DNA of 64,000 nt. Origin: Flavobacterium microcysteis. GTDB taxonomy: Bacteria; Bacteroidota; Bacteroidia; Flavobacteriales; Flavobacteriaceae. Positions within the stretch are counted from its first letter, which is position 1. Each line of letters opens with the position of its first letter. The notes beneath the pieces were generated by a model that was not told where the DNA came from, did no database searches, and was given only the letters and a program-made list of their open reading frames with translations. The position numbers were made by a program, and so were the translations under genes. Below, one piece after another: positions 35,972 to 44,036 of the stretch. The stretch is from the NCBI RefSeq assembly GCF_006385255.1, contig NZ_VFJE01000052.1, positions 124,001 to 188,000 of the forward strand. Reading direction: 5' to 3'.

Positions 35972-37057
35972 CTACTTCAGGCCTTTTCTAAATTCAGAAG
36001 GCGTTTGTTGTGTCATCTTTTTAAAGATAGTATTAAAAGAAGTCTTGGAATTAAATCCTGATTCATAAGCAATACCCAGCAAGGAAAATCGGCTCTTCTT
36101 TTCCGACAGTAGCTTTTGAGCCTGCCTTACCCTATACCCATTTACAAACTGAAAGAAATTTTCATCAAATCCCTGATTAATTAGATATGATAGTTGGTGT
36201 GCACTCATATCCATTAGTCCTGCAAGTTTGATTAGGTTAAGTTCACCGTCCAGATAAGGTTTTTCCGTTTCCATCAAAAATGTCAGTTTTTGCTTCAGGC
36301 TTTCTAATTCAGTGTCAGAAAGTAATTTTTTCTTTCCTTCAGACTCTGCATCCTTTGTTTCTATTTCCAAGAGCTCTTTCCGTTGAGCTTCATCTAACGG
36401 ATAAATTTCTTTCTGTCGTAGCGAATAATAAGATGTTAAGTATACAATTACCAAAAACAACAAGTCCATTACCATATGTTCGTGCCGTTTTTCAATAAAG
36501 ATATTATACAGTTCATACGCTTCCGTAATAATAATGGTCACAAACAATAAAGAAGTTACTTTAATTAGCCATTGCAGACTGATGTTTTCTGTATTAGAAG
36601 AAATCGTTTCTATTCTCTTTTGGTGACGCCGTATTTTAAAATAGACAATAGCAATGTAAGGCAGATTATGTGAAATAGGAATCATACTATAGACTATACC
36701 ATGCGGCGGATCAAACATCAAGGCAATATAGATGACCGGTAAAATCAGGCAAGCCAAGTCGGCCTTTTTGAAAACGTAATTTGGATTGATAAAAAAAACT
36801 ACGCTAAAATATAGAAATAGAGGCGTAAATATTTGTAGAAAAGAAACAACCTCAGTCAAAACAGTTCCAACTTGCAAACCACACAAAGCTGTAACATCAA
36901 AAAGCCAGAAGCTTGACCAAAGAAATAAAAATAGCCCAAAAAACAGGTTGGCTCTTTTGTTTACGTTCATCGGATTGACTAACACAATAAACGACTGCAG
37001 AACCAAGCTGCCATATAATAGTACGACGATAAATTTTTGCAATTCCGCAGCAGGCAT
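35972..37057 (-). CDS. Membrane-associated AraC-family regulator (paralogue 2)
   Basis: 361 aa. About seven hydrophobic helices at 5-215 (VVLLYGSLVLQSFIVLV, GLFLFLWSSFW) and an AraC HTH pair at about 260-361 (LNLIKLAGLMDMSAHQLSYLI, LLGIAYESGFNSKTSFNTIFKK). The two membrane AraC proteins in this window share their layout and many blocks (for example FLQIFTPL against FLQFFTPL and PYLDGELNLIKLAGLM against PYLDGDLNLIKLAKLM). The genes are on the same strand about 7 kb apart and are likely an old duplication with separate targets. Confidence 0.85.
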   Translation of the reverse strand: MPAAELQKFIVVLLYGSLVLQSFIVLVNPMNVNKRANLFFGLFLFLWSSFWLFDVTALCGLQVGTVLTEVVSFLQIFTPLFLYFSVVFFINPNYVFKKADLACLILPVIYIALMFDPPHGIVYSMIPISHNLPYIAIVYFKIRRHQKRIETISSNTENISLQWLIKVTSLLFVTIIITEAYELYNIFIEKRHEHMVMDLLFLVIVYLTSYYSLRQKEIYPLDEAQRKELLEIETKDAESEGKKKLLSDTELESLKQKLTFLMETEKPYLDGELNLIKLAGLMDMSAHQLSYLINQGFDENFFQFVNGYRVRQAQKLLSEKKSRFSLLGIAYESGFNSKTSFNTIFKKMTQQTPSEFRKGLK

Positions 37058-37638
37058 TTTTAAGGCTTTTAGATGAGTAAAAATAATGATTATTGAAGTA
37101 GGCTTATAAAAAAGCTGCTTTTTTTATAGTTAGAAAGAGTTAAGAATGAGAAAGAATATGCAGTTTAATTATTAATATAATCAATTAATCTATTATTTTT
37201 AACATTAATTGAATTTTATATTTTAACTTTTTCTAAAAATAAAATTTATTTGTTACATTTGCTACATGAATGATTTTAATGCTAAAAACGAGACATCGTT
37301 GTGGTGATTCTATTTCTAGCTTAAAATCTATGTACCCAAACGGGCATAAACACTAAAAAGCTTTTTAAGGCGCTATATGTTGATCAGGCAAAAATAACAC
37401 TCCCACTAACGCCCGGACAACATTCATTATTTTTTTGTATAATTCTAATAACTGCGAAAACTGCTTTTTCTTTAACTAACTGAGGGCAATATCTTTATAG
37501 CTTTCTTTTTGTTTGCTCTAGCTTATATACGTTATTTTTAGTACAATATTAACTCAGATTACTTACCTATATCAAAACATTGGCTCGATTTATGCCTGCA
37601 GACAATAACAAATTAATAATCTAATAAAAAGTAAAAAA
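37058..37638. other. 581 bp intergenic region
   Basis: It holds a -7-like box TACATTTG (37254-37261), no matching -33, and a 13-codon frame at 37266-37307 that begins too close to the expected start to be a normal leader. Otherwise it is AT-rich without recognisable features. Confidence 0.35.
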
Positions 37639-38649
37639 ATGAAACTACAGTTTATACTATTATTTTTAGGTGCAAGTACTTTGACCTTCGCACAAAAAAC
37701 CATTACCATGAAAGTAAAAGAGAACACTGTTCCATGTGTAGGTGTAGCTCCAATGGATTGTATGCAAGTAAAAGAAGGCAATGCTAAACAATGGAGCAAC
37801 TTTTACAGTACTATAGAAGGTTTTAATTACCAACCTGGATATGAATACAAATTAAAAGTAGTCAAAACCAAAAGAGAAGGCAATATACCTGCTGATGCTT
37901 CAGCCTACACCTACCGTTTAAAAAAATTAGTTTCCAAAAAACAAGTCAAGACAATAGATGCCAGTTATTTGAATAAAAAAATGGTTTTATCTCAAATGAA
38001 CGGCAAAAATAGTAGCAACGGTAAGATCTATTTGACTATAGACAATACCAAAAATAGCATTTATGGAAAAAGCGGCTGTAATCGTTTTAACGCTGGCTAC
38101 CAATTGAACGGTAACCAGATTCAAATAAACCTATTGATGGGTACGCTGATGGCCTGCGACCCAGAAAGCATGCAATTAGAACAAGAGTTTAAAACTACAA
38201 TTGAAAAGAAAAATTTCGAAATTCATGCAGAAAAGAATACTGTTCATTTTAAAGATCCAAAAACAAAAAAAGTAATCTTAACCTTTGCCATTCCTACAGA
38301 AAATGAACTGTGGACATTTATTGACGGTAAAAAATGGAAATTGATACAAATGGATCACGTAGGTAAGGACTATGGTAAAGCAAGTTTGCAATTTGACATA
38401 AAAAACAAAAAAGTATCCGGAAATAGCGGTTGCAATAACTTCTTTGGTTCTTATACTGCTACTGCTGATCAAATTACTTTCTCCCCTTTAGCTGGTACAA
38501 AAATGGCTTGCATAGATAAGGATGCTGCCAGTACTGAAACAAAAATGCGAAACCATCTTTCTGAGGCAACATTACGTTTTGATGTTGCTGAACAGACCCT
38601 TAACTTTTATAAAGACGATAAGTTAGTAATGATGTTTGGAATACAATAA
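37639..38649 (+). CDS. DUF4377 plus two META domains, exported protein
   Basis: 336 aa with signal peptide (LFLGASTLTFA, cut near residue 18-20). Residues about 22-115 look like DUF4377 (VGVAPMDCMQVKEG, then a two-strand repeat ending TYRLKKLV). Two META/HslJ-like domains follow: about 118-205 (YGKSGCNRFNAGYQL, GTLMACDPESM) and about 235-336 (SGNSGCNNFFGSYTA, GTKMACIDKD). META domains in HslJ take part in envelope stress or drug tolerance. A strong terminator follows the gene. Acting in the periplasm or outer membrane is likely. Confidence 0.85.
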   Translation: MKLQFILLFLGASTLTFAQKTITMKVKENTVPCVGVAPMDCMQVKEGNAKQWSNFYSTIEGFNYQPGYEYKLKVVKTKREGNIPADASAYTYRLKKLVSKKQVKTIDASYLNKKMVLSQMNGKNSSNGKIYLTIDNTKNSIYGKSGCNRFNAGYQLNGNQIQINLLMGTLMACDPESMQLEQEFKTTIEKKNFEIHAEKNTVHFKDPKTKKVILTFAIPTENELWTFIDGKKWKLIQMDHVGKDYGKASLQFDIKNKKVSGNSGCNNFFGSYTATADQITFSPLAGTKMACIDKDAASTETKMRNHLSEATLRFDVAEQTLNFYKDDKLVMMFGIQ

Positions 38650-38686
38650 AAAAAAGCCGTCTCAATAATTGAGACGGCTTTTTTTT
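38648..38686 (+). terminator. Strong terminator after the META-domain gene
   Basis: AAGCCGTCTCAA (38654-38665) pairs with TTGAGACGGCTT (38669-38680), extended by A and T runs to an 18 bp stem, followed by T6. Confidence 0.9.
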
Positions 38687-38900
38687 AGCTTTTTATTTAT
38701 TCTTGTAAAAGAAAAAAAAAGAATATTTTTCAGATGACTTTACCTGTAAGTGTTTAACAAGGACTAAAGAAACCTTAAATTTATTTTTTATAAATCCAAC
38801 ATCTTCATTTTTACACTATTCCTAATTTTACCCTCTTAAAAATACATACCCTAAAAAATAATTCTAAAAATTTCCTTTAATTTGTACAAACACAAATAAA

Positions 38901-39506
38901 ATGGAATTCAATCCTGACGAACTCGATCAAAAAGCCATCTACAAACTCATCAGCGGAGCTGTTATTCCAAGGCCTATAGGATGGATATCCACCATTAGTG
39001 AAAACGGAATTCATAACCTTGCCCCATTCTCATTTTTTAATGTTGTAGGTGATGATCCACCCCATGTTATGTTTGCAACTGCTCACTCTAATCAGCAGAA
39101 AAAAGATACTCTTGCCAATACATTAGCTACCGGACAATTTGTTGTAAACCTGGTCACTGAAGATATTGTTGAAGCCATGAATACTACAGCGCAAACAGTA
39201 CATGCTGATATAGATGAGTTTGAACTTGCCGGCCTTACTCCCGTTCCTTGCGTCAAAGTAAGTCCGCCAAGGGTTAAGGAAAGTCCTATCTCTTTTGAAT
39301 GCGAACTAGTTCATCATTATTCTCTTGAAGGACATAAATATGGTGGAGCTACTGTTGTTATTGGCAGAGTCGTGATGTTTCATTTTGATGAAAAAGTACT
39401 GCTTGATGACCATAAAATCAATATGGAAGCATACAAACCCGTTGCAAGACTTGCCGGATCAAACTATTCCAAATTAGGAGAAATATTTGTAATAAAAAGA
39501 CAATAA
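38901..39506 (+). CDS. Flavin reductase-like FMN-binding split-barrel protein
   Basis: 201 aa. Split-barrel flavin-binding fold with VIPRPIGWISTISENG, LAPFSFFNVVGDDPPHVMFA as separate blocks and GRVVMFHFDEK. Members bind FMN and reduce it with NAD(P)H or use it to transform small molecules; the enzyme is cytoplasmic. It is the first gene of the aromatic catabolic cluster. The next gene starts 66 bp on, with a REP-like palindrome between. It could deliver reduced flavin to a downstream enzyme, or act on a pathway intermediate; neither can be decided from sequence. A near -7 box lies upstream (TTAATTTG, around 38879). Confidence 0.85.
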   Translation: MEFNPDELDQKAIYKLISGAVIPRPIGWISTISENGIHNLAPFSFFNVVGDDPPHVMFATAHSNQQKKDTLANTLATGQFVVNLVTEDIVEAMNTTAQTVHADIDEFELAGLTPVPCVKVSPPRVKESPISFECELVHHYSLEGHKYGGATVVIGRVVMFHFDEKVLLDDHKINMEAYKPVARLAGSNYSKLGEIFVIKRQ

Positions 39507-39519
39507 TAAAACGAAGCCT

Positions 39520-39550
39520 ACCCTGGCAGGGTTTTGAACCCTGCCAGGGT
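39520..39550. repeat. REP-like palindrome, copy 1
   Basis: Arms 39520-39533 and 39537-39550 (ACCCTGGCAGGGTT and its reverse complement) around TTG. Identical in its 31 bases to copy 3 at 47850-47880. It lies between two co-directional catabolic genes and has no T run after it. Confidence 0.9.
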
Positions 39551-39572
39551 TGTGGTTTAAAAAATATACAAA

Positions 39573-41876
39573 ATGAAAATATCCGTAATTGGCGGTGGTC
39601 CCGGAGGACTCTATTTTTCTATACTTGCCAAAAAGGCCAATCCAGAGTTCCAGATTGACGTTTATGAACGTAACAAAGCTGATGATGCTTTTGGATTTGG
39701 TGTGGTCTTTTCAGACGAGACATTGAGCGAATTTCTTTCAAGGGATCCAAAATCTTATGAACTGATCCGAAGCCGTTTTGCCTATTGGGATGACCTCGAT
39801 ATTGCACGCGACGGTCAAAAAGTTCGCATCACAGGAAACGGGTTCTGCGGCTGTTCCCGAAAAACATTACTGCAACTCCTTCAGCAAAGATGCCAGGAAG
39901 AAGGTGTTGTTTTGCATTTTGAGCACGCAGTAGATAACCTTACACAATTCAAAGATTCTGATGTAATTGTAGCCAGCGATGGTATCAATAGTCTGTTTCG
40001 AGATAAACAAACTACTGATTTCGGGACAACTTCTGTATTGCAAAAAAACAAGTTCGTATGGATGGGCTCTACCCGTCCATTAGATGCTTTTACTTATTTT
40101 TTCAGAAATACACCTTATGGCCCTATTGTCGCCCATACGTACCAATACGAAGAAGGAAAAAGTACCTGGATATTTGAAACTTCACCAGAAACATGGGAAA
40201 AAGCAGGTTTTGTAACTGAAGATGAAACAGGCACTATACAAAAGCTATCTGAGTTTTTTAAAGAAGAATTAGACGGACATGGACTGATTTCGAACCGATC
40301 ACACTGGAGAAATTTTCCGGTTATCACAAATACTGCCTGGCATAAAGATAATGTCGTACTTCTGGGTGATGCAAAAGCTACAGCCCACTACTCCATAGGT
40401 TCGGGAACCAAACTCGCCATGGAATGTGCTATTGCACTGGCCGATGCTATTACCGCTCATCCAAACGACATTCGACAGGCTTTTCACGCTTACGAACAAA
40501 GCCGTCGTAAACGGGTAGAAATGATACAGCACGCAGCCAAAGTATCTTTGGAATGGTTTGAAGACATGGACAGGCATATTCAGCAGGATTTTCTGCCGTT
40601 TGCCTTTGGTGTTATGACACGTTCTAAAAAGGTTACCTTAGAAAATCTTGCTATTAGGGATGCCTCTTTTACAGATGCTGTCCTTAAAGATTTTAATAAG
40701 TCGATAAATAATTCAGAAAGTAAGACACCTCCTGCCTTCACACCTTATCAACTTCGCCAAATGCACGTGCAAAATAGGATTGTGATGGCACCAATGGAAC
40801 AATATGCAGCCCAAGGCGGATTAGTCTCCGACTGGCATCTGGTACATTATGGAAGCCGTGCCATAGGCGGTGTAGGACTTATACTTACGGAATCTGTTGC
40901 AGTAAGTGAAGAAGGAAAAATTACTTTAGGTTGCCCACTTATAAGTTCTCAAAAACAAATAGATAACTGGAAAAAAATAACTGATTTTGTTCATCAAAAC
41001 AGTAAAGGTAAAATAGGAATACAACTTGGGCATTCGGGCAGAAGAGGTGCTGTAAAACGCCCTTGGGAAGGTCATGATGTATCGATTGAATCTCCATGGA
41101 AACTCCTTGCTCCTTCTCCAATATCTTATAACGATAAAATGCCGGCTCCAAAAGAAATGGATAGGCAAGACATGGAAAATGTTATCACGCAGTTTCGCCA
41201 TGCAGCGAAAAATGCAGAACAGGCCGGATTCGACATGATTGAACTTCAGGCTAATCATGGTTATTTACTAGCGTCATTCTTATCACCTCTAACTAATAAC
41301 CGTAAAGATGAATACGGAGGAAGTGTGACTAACAGACTCAAATTTCCTCTGGAAGTATTCCGTGCCGTACGAGAAAGTTTTGATACAGACCGTCCTATTT
41401 CTGTAAGGATTTCAGCAAGCGACTGGGCAGAAAACGGTATTACTCAAGAAGATGTATTAGAAATAGCAAAAGCATTCCAACAGGCCGGAGCCGATTGTAT
41501 CGACGTATCCTCAGGATATACTGTAAATTATCAGAAACCTGCTTACGGAAGAATGTACCAGACTCCGTTTTCGGATGCTATACGAAATTCTATAGGAGTA
41601 CCGGTCATTACCACCGGAGCCATACAAGATATCGACCAGATTAATACAATCATACTCAACAGAAGAGCTGATTTGGTAGCTTTGGGCAGGCCGTTATTAC
41701 TTGACCCAGGCTTTGTAAGGAATGCTCAAGCTTATGAACAGTATCCTGCACAAGACATTCCGAATGCCTATGAAGCTGGAATTTCACATCTTTATCCTTA
41801 TAAATTAAGCGAAAGAAAAGCCGCAGAAGGAATGAAGAAAGCGTTAAAGCCAGAAAATCACAAAATTAAGAATTAG
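39573..41876 (+). CDS. Fused FAD monooxygenase / Old Yellow Enzyme (aminobenzoyl-CoA or salicylyl-CoA hydroxylase type)
   Basis: 767 aa. Residues 1-375 form a group A FAD monooxygenase (GGGPGGLYFSILAKK at 6-20; the late FAD block NVVLLGDAKATAHYS). From about 385 to 740 it is an Old Yellow Enzyme-type FMN/TIM barrel (NRIVMAPMEQYA, GIQLGHSGRRG, ELQANHGYLLASFLSP, VALGRPLL). The same fusion is known as 2-aminobenzoyl-CoA monooxygenase/reductase and as salicylyl-CoA 5-hydroxylase; both hydroxylate C5 of an aryl-CoA. With an aryl-CoA ligase, thioesterase and gentisate dioxygenase downstream it should make a 5-hydroxylated product. Substrate (anthranilate or salicylate) is undecided. Confidence 0.9.
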   Translation: MKISVIGGGPGGLYFSILAKKANPEFQIDVYERNKADDAFGFGVVFSDETLSEFLSRDPKSYELIRSRFAYWDDLDIARDGQKVRITGNGFCGCSRKTLLQLLQQRCQEEGVVLHFEHAVDNLTQFKDSDVIVASDGINSLFRDKQTTDFGTTSVLQKNKFVWMGSTRPLDAFTYFFRNTPYGPIVAHTYQYEEGKSTWIFETSPETWEKAGFVTEDETGTIQKLSEFFKEELDGHGLISNRSHWRNFPVITNTAWHKDNVVLLGDAKATAHYSIGSGTKLAMECAIALADAITAHPNDIRQAFHAYEQSRRKRVEMIQHAAKVSLEWFEDMDRHIQQDFLPFAFGVMTRSKKVTLENLAIRDASFTDAVLKDFNKSINNSESKTPPAFTPYQLRQMHVQNRIVMAPMEQYAAQGGLVSDWHLVHYGSRAIGGVGLILTESVAVSEEGKITLGCPLISSQKQIDNWKKITDFVHQNSKGKIGIQLGHSGRRGAVKRPWEGHDVSIESPWKLLAPSPISYNDKMPAPKEMDRQDMENVITQFRHAAKNAEQAGFDMIELQANHGYLLASFLSPLTNNRKDEYGGSVTNRLKFPLEVFRAVRESFDTDRPISVRISASDWAENGITQEDVLEIAKAFQQAGADCIDVSSGYTVNYQKPAYGRMYQTPFSDAIRNSIGVPVITTGAIQDIDQINTIILNRRADLVALGRPLLLDPGFVRNAQAYEQYPAQDIPNAYEAGISHLYPYKLSERKAAEGMKKALKPENHKIKN

Positions 41877-41928
41877 GAATTACGAATTTCAAATTTTCAC
41901 TCACTCCTAATTCCTAATTCGTAATTTA
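41870..41928. repeat. Repeat left of the four-helix-bundle gene
   Basis: Inverted arms GAATTAGGAATTA (41870-41882) and TAATTCCTAATTC (41908-41920). The right part, aattcctaattcgtaattta (41909-41928), recurs without change at 42334-42353 on the far side of the gene. Confidence 0.75.
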
Positions 41929-41955
41929 TAATTATAAACCTAAATAGTATCCGCC

Positions 41956-42342
41956 ATGAAAACTGAAAACATCATACAAACTAAAAGTTATGCCTTTGCC
42001 GTCAGGATTGTTAAGACCTATCAATTTTTAGGTCAAGAAAAGAAAGAATATGTAGTAAGCAAACAACTCCTAAGGTGTGGTACCTCAATTGGAGCCAATA
42101 TTGAAGAAGCCTTAGGAGGTCAATCTCAAAAAGATTTCTTCGCTAAGCTTTCAATAGCTTATAAAGAAGCTCGAGAATCCCATTATTGGATTAGACTTTT
42201 AAAAGATACAGGTTACCTAACTGCCATACAACACGAAAGCCTGCTTAAAGATGCAGAAGAGTTATTAAAAATAATTGGATCCATACAAAAAACAATACGA
42301 AATAACACACAACCCAACAAAAACAACACTACGAATTCCTAA
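41956..42342 (+). CDS. Four-helix-bundle protein (23S rRNA intervening-sequence family)
   Basis: 128 aa, TIGR02436-like: SYAFAVRIVKTYQFLG, LRCGTSIGANIEEALGGQS and KEARESHYWIRLLKDTG are hallmark blocks. The family was found in intervening sequences of 23S rRNA genes and as scattered copies in Bacteroidetes; no enzyme activity is known. It is flanked by a 20 bp direct repeat (41909-41928 and 42334-42353), and the right copy supplies its last codons and stop. It interrupts the catabolic cluster and probably moved in as a cassette. Confidence 0.88.
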   Translation: MKTENIIQTKSYAFAVRIVKTYQFLGQEKKEYVVSKQLLRCGTSIGANIEEALGGQSQKDFFAKLSIAYKEARESHYWIRLLKDTGYLTAIQHESLLKDAEELLKIIGSIQKTIRNNTQPNKNNTTNS

Positions 42343-42353
42343 TTCGTAATTTA
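42334..42353. repeat. Repeat right of the four-helix-bundle gene
   Basis: Direct copy of 41909-41928. A small palindrome ACGAATT-cct-AATTCGT (42331-42347) overlaps it and encodes the end of the four-helix-bundle gene. The ligase gene starts 16 bp later. Confidence 0.75.
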
Positions 42354-42368
42354 AAATTCGTAATTAAA

Positions 42369-43982
42369 ATGTACCAAGATAATTTCGCACTAAAGCACCT
42401 GCCTTCTCAAAAGCTACAACCGGAGTATATATATGACCATCCGGATTTTCAGCTTCCAGAGGATCTTAACTGCGTAGAAAAACTATTGGATTCTCATATT
42501 AAGGAAGGGCGTGGGCATCATATTGCCATGCGTACTTTTGAAAAAAACTGGACCTATCAGGATTTATATGAAAAGGCCAATCAAATTGCCCATGTATTAG
42601 TTGAAGATTTAGACTTGGTTTCTGGCAATCGTGTACTGATACGTGCTGCTAACAATCCAATGTTTGTGGCTTGCTGGTTTGCCGTGCTCAAGGCAGGCGG
42701 TATTGTAGTAGCAACTATGCCTTTACTGCGCGAAAAAGAACTTGAAGTCATGATTGACAGTGCTGAAATATCACATGCTTTTTGCGATTATCGTCTGGAA
42801 GAAGCATTAGCTTCTGTAAAATCACCTTTTCTTAAGCAAGTTATTACGTTTGACGGCACAGAACAAGGCGTATCAAAGCTTGAAACGCTAATGCACAACA
42901 AACCTAAGGAATTCCAGAACTTCCCAACAAAAGCAGATTCGGTTTCCCTTATTGGTTTTACATCGGGTACTACCGGAAATCCAAAAATGACCTCGCATTA
43001 TCACAAAGATATACTTCTTATTTGCGAAGCTTTTCCTAAATATTCCTTACAGCCCGTTCCTGAAGATATTTTTACTGGCAGTCCACCATTAGGTTTTACT
43101 TTTGGTTTGGGTGGACTTGTCCTCTTTCCGTTTTACTTCGGAGCATCAACATTCCTTATTGAAAAACCGAGTCCTGAACTATTACTGGAAGCCATTCAAA
43201 ACCATAAAGTTTCAATCGTATTCACTGCTCCAACAGCCTGGAGAGTATTAACTACCAAAGTAGCGGATTATGATATTTCGTCACTGCGTAAATGCGTTTC
43301 TGCTGGTGAAACCTTACCTGAAAAAGTCTGGGAAGACTGGTATGAAGCCACTGGTTTAAAAATCATAGACGGTATTGGAGCAACAGAAATGCTACACATT
43401 TTCATATCTTCTAACGAAGAAAACATGAAAAAAGGTGCTACAGGCCTGCCAATACGAGGTTATGAAGCCCGAATTGTAGACCGTAAAGGCAACGAATTAG
43501 GAGCTAATGAACCTGGCAGGTTAGCCGTAAGAGGGATTACCGGTTGCAAATACCTGAATCGAACCGACAAGCAAAAAGAATATGTACAAGATGGATGGAA
43601 TCTTACCGGTGACATCTTCCGTAAGGATGAAGACGGTTATTATTGGTTTGTAGCCCGTGGTGACGATATGATTATTTCTTCCGGTTACAACATTGCAGCC
43701 ATAGAAGTTGAAAGCGTATTACTCAAACACAATGATATATCAGAATGTGCTGTAGTAGGACTTCCCGATGAAAATCGAGGTATGTTGGTATGCGCTTATA
43801 TAGTTCTGGCTGATAAATCCAAAGCTTGTGATGAATATATAAAGACCTTACAGGACTGGTTTAAAGAAAATGCAGCACCTTATAAATATCCAAGAGAAAT
43901 TCGTTTTATGGAACAGCTTCCAAAGACGGAAACAGGAAAAATACAGCGATATAAATTAAAGGCTTTTGGCAAGGGAAATTGA
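42369..43982 (+). CDS. Aryl-CoA ligase, 2-aminobenzoate-CoA ligase type
   Basis: 537 aa ANL-superfamily enzyme. P-loop IGFTSGTTGNPKMTSH (about 196-211), the region GIGATEMLHIF, the hinge block GDIFRKDEDGYYWFVARGDDMI and the C-terminal catalytic-lysine block PKTETGKIQRYKLK are present. The pocket segment GLGGLVLFPFYFGAST resembles ligases for benzoate or 2-aminobenzoate. It forms an aryl-CoA from acid, ATP and CoA in the cytoplasm. It should feed the fused monooxygenase encoded upstream. Which aromatic acid is used cannot be read from sequence. Confidence 0.85.
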   Translation: MYQDNFALKHLPSQKLQPEYIYDHPDFQLPEDLNCVEKLLDSHIKEGRGHHIAMRTFEKNWTYQDLYEKANQIAHVLVEDLDLVSGNRVLIRAANNPMFVACWFAVLKAGGIVVATMPLLREKELEVMIDSAEISHAFCDYRLEEALASVKSPFLKQVITFDGTEQGVSKLETLMHNKPKEFQNFPTKADSVSLIGFTSGTTGNPKMTSHYHKDILLICEAFPKYSLQPVPEDIFTGSPPLGFTFGLGGLVLFPFYFGASTFLIEKPSPELLLEAIQNHKVSIVFTAPTAWRVLTTKVADYDISSLRKCVSAGETLPEKVWEDWYEATGLKIIDGIGATEMLHIFISSNEENMKKGATGLPIRGYEARIVDRKGNELGANEPGRLAVRGITGCKYLNRTDKQKEYVQDGWNLTGDIFRKDEDGYYWFVARGDDMIISSGYNIAAIEVESVLLKHNDISECAVVGLPDENRGMLVCAYIVLADKSKACDEYIKTLQDWFKENAAPYKYPREIRFMEQLPKTETGKIQRYKLKAFGKGN

Positions 43983-44036
43983 GTAAAATTCACTAATATT
44001 ATCCTTGATAATTTCTTTTAAAAAACAAGCAAACTA

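Noticed and set aside
37266..37307. Micro-ORF as a tryptophan attenuation leader
   Set aside because: It has only one Trp codon, no tryptophan genes follow, and the start is too near the promoter box.
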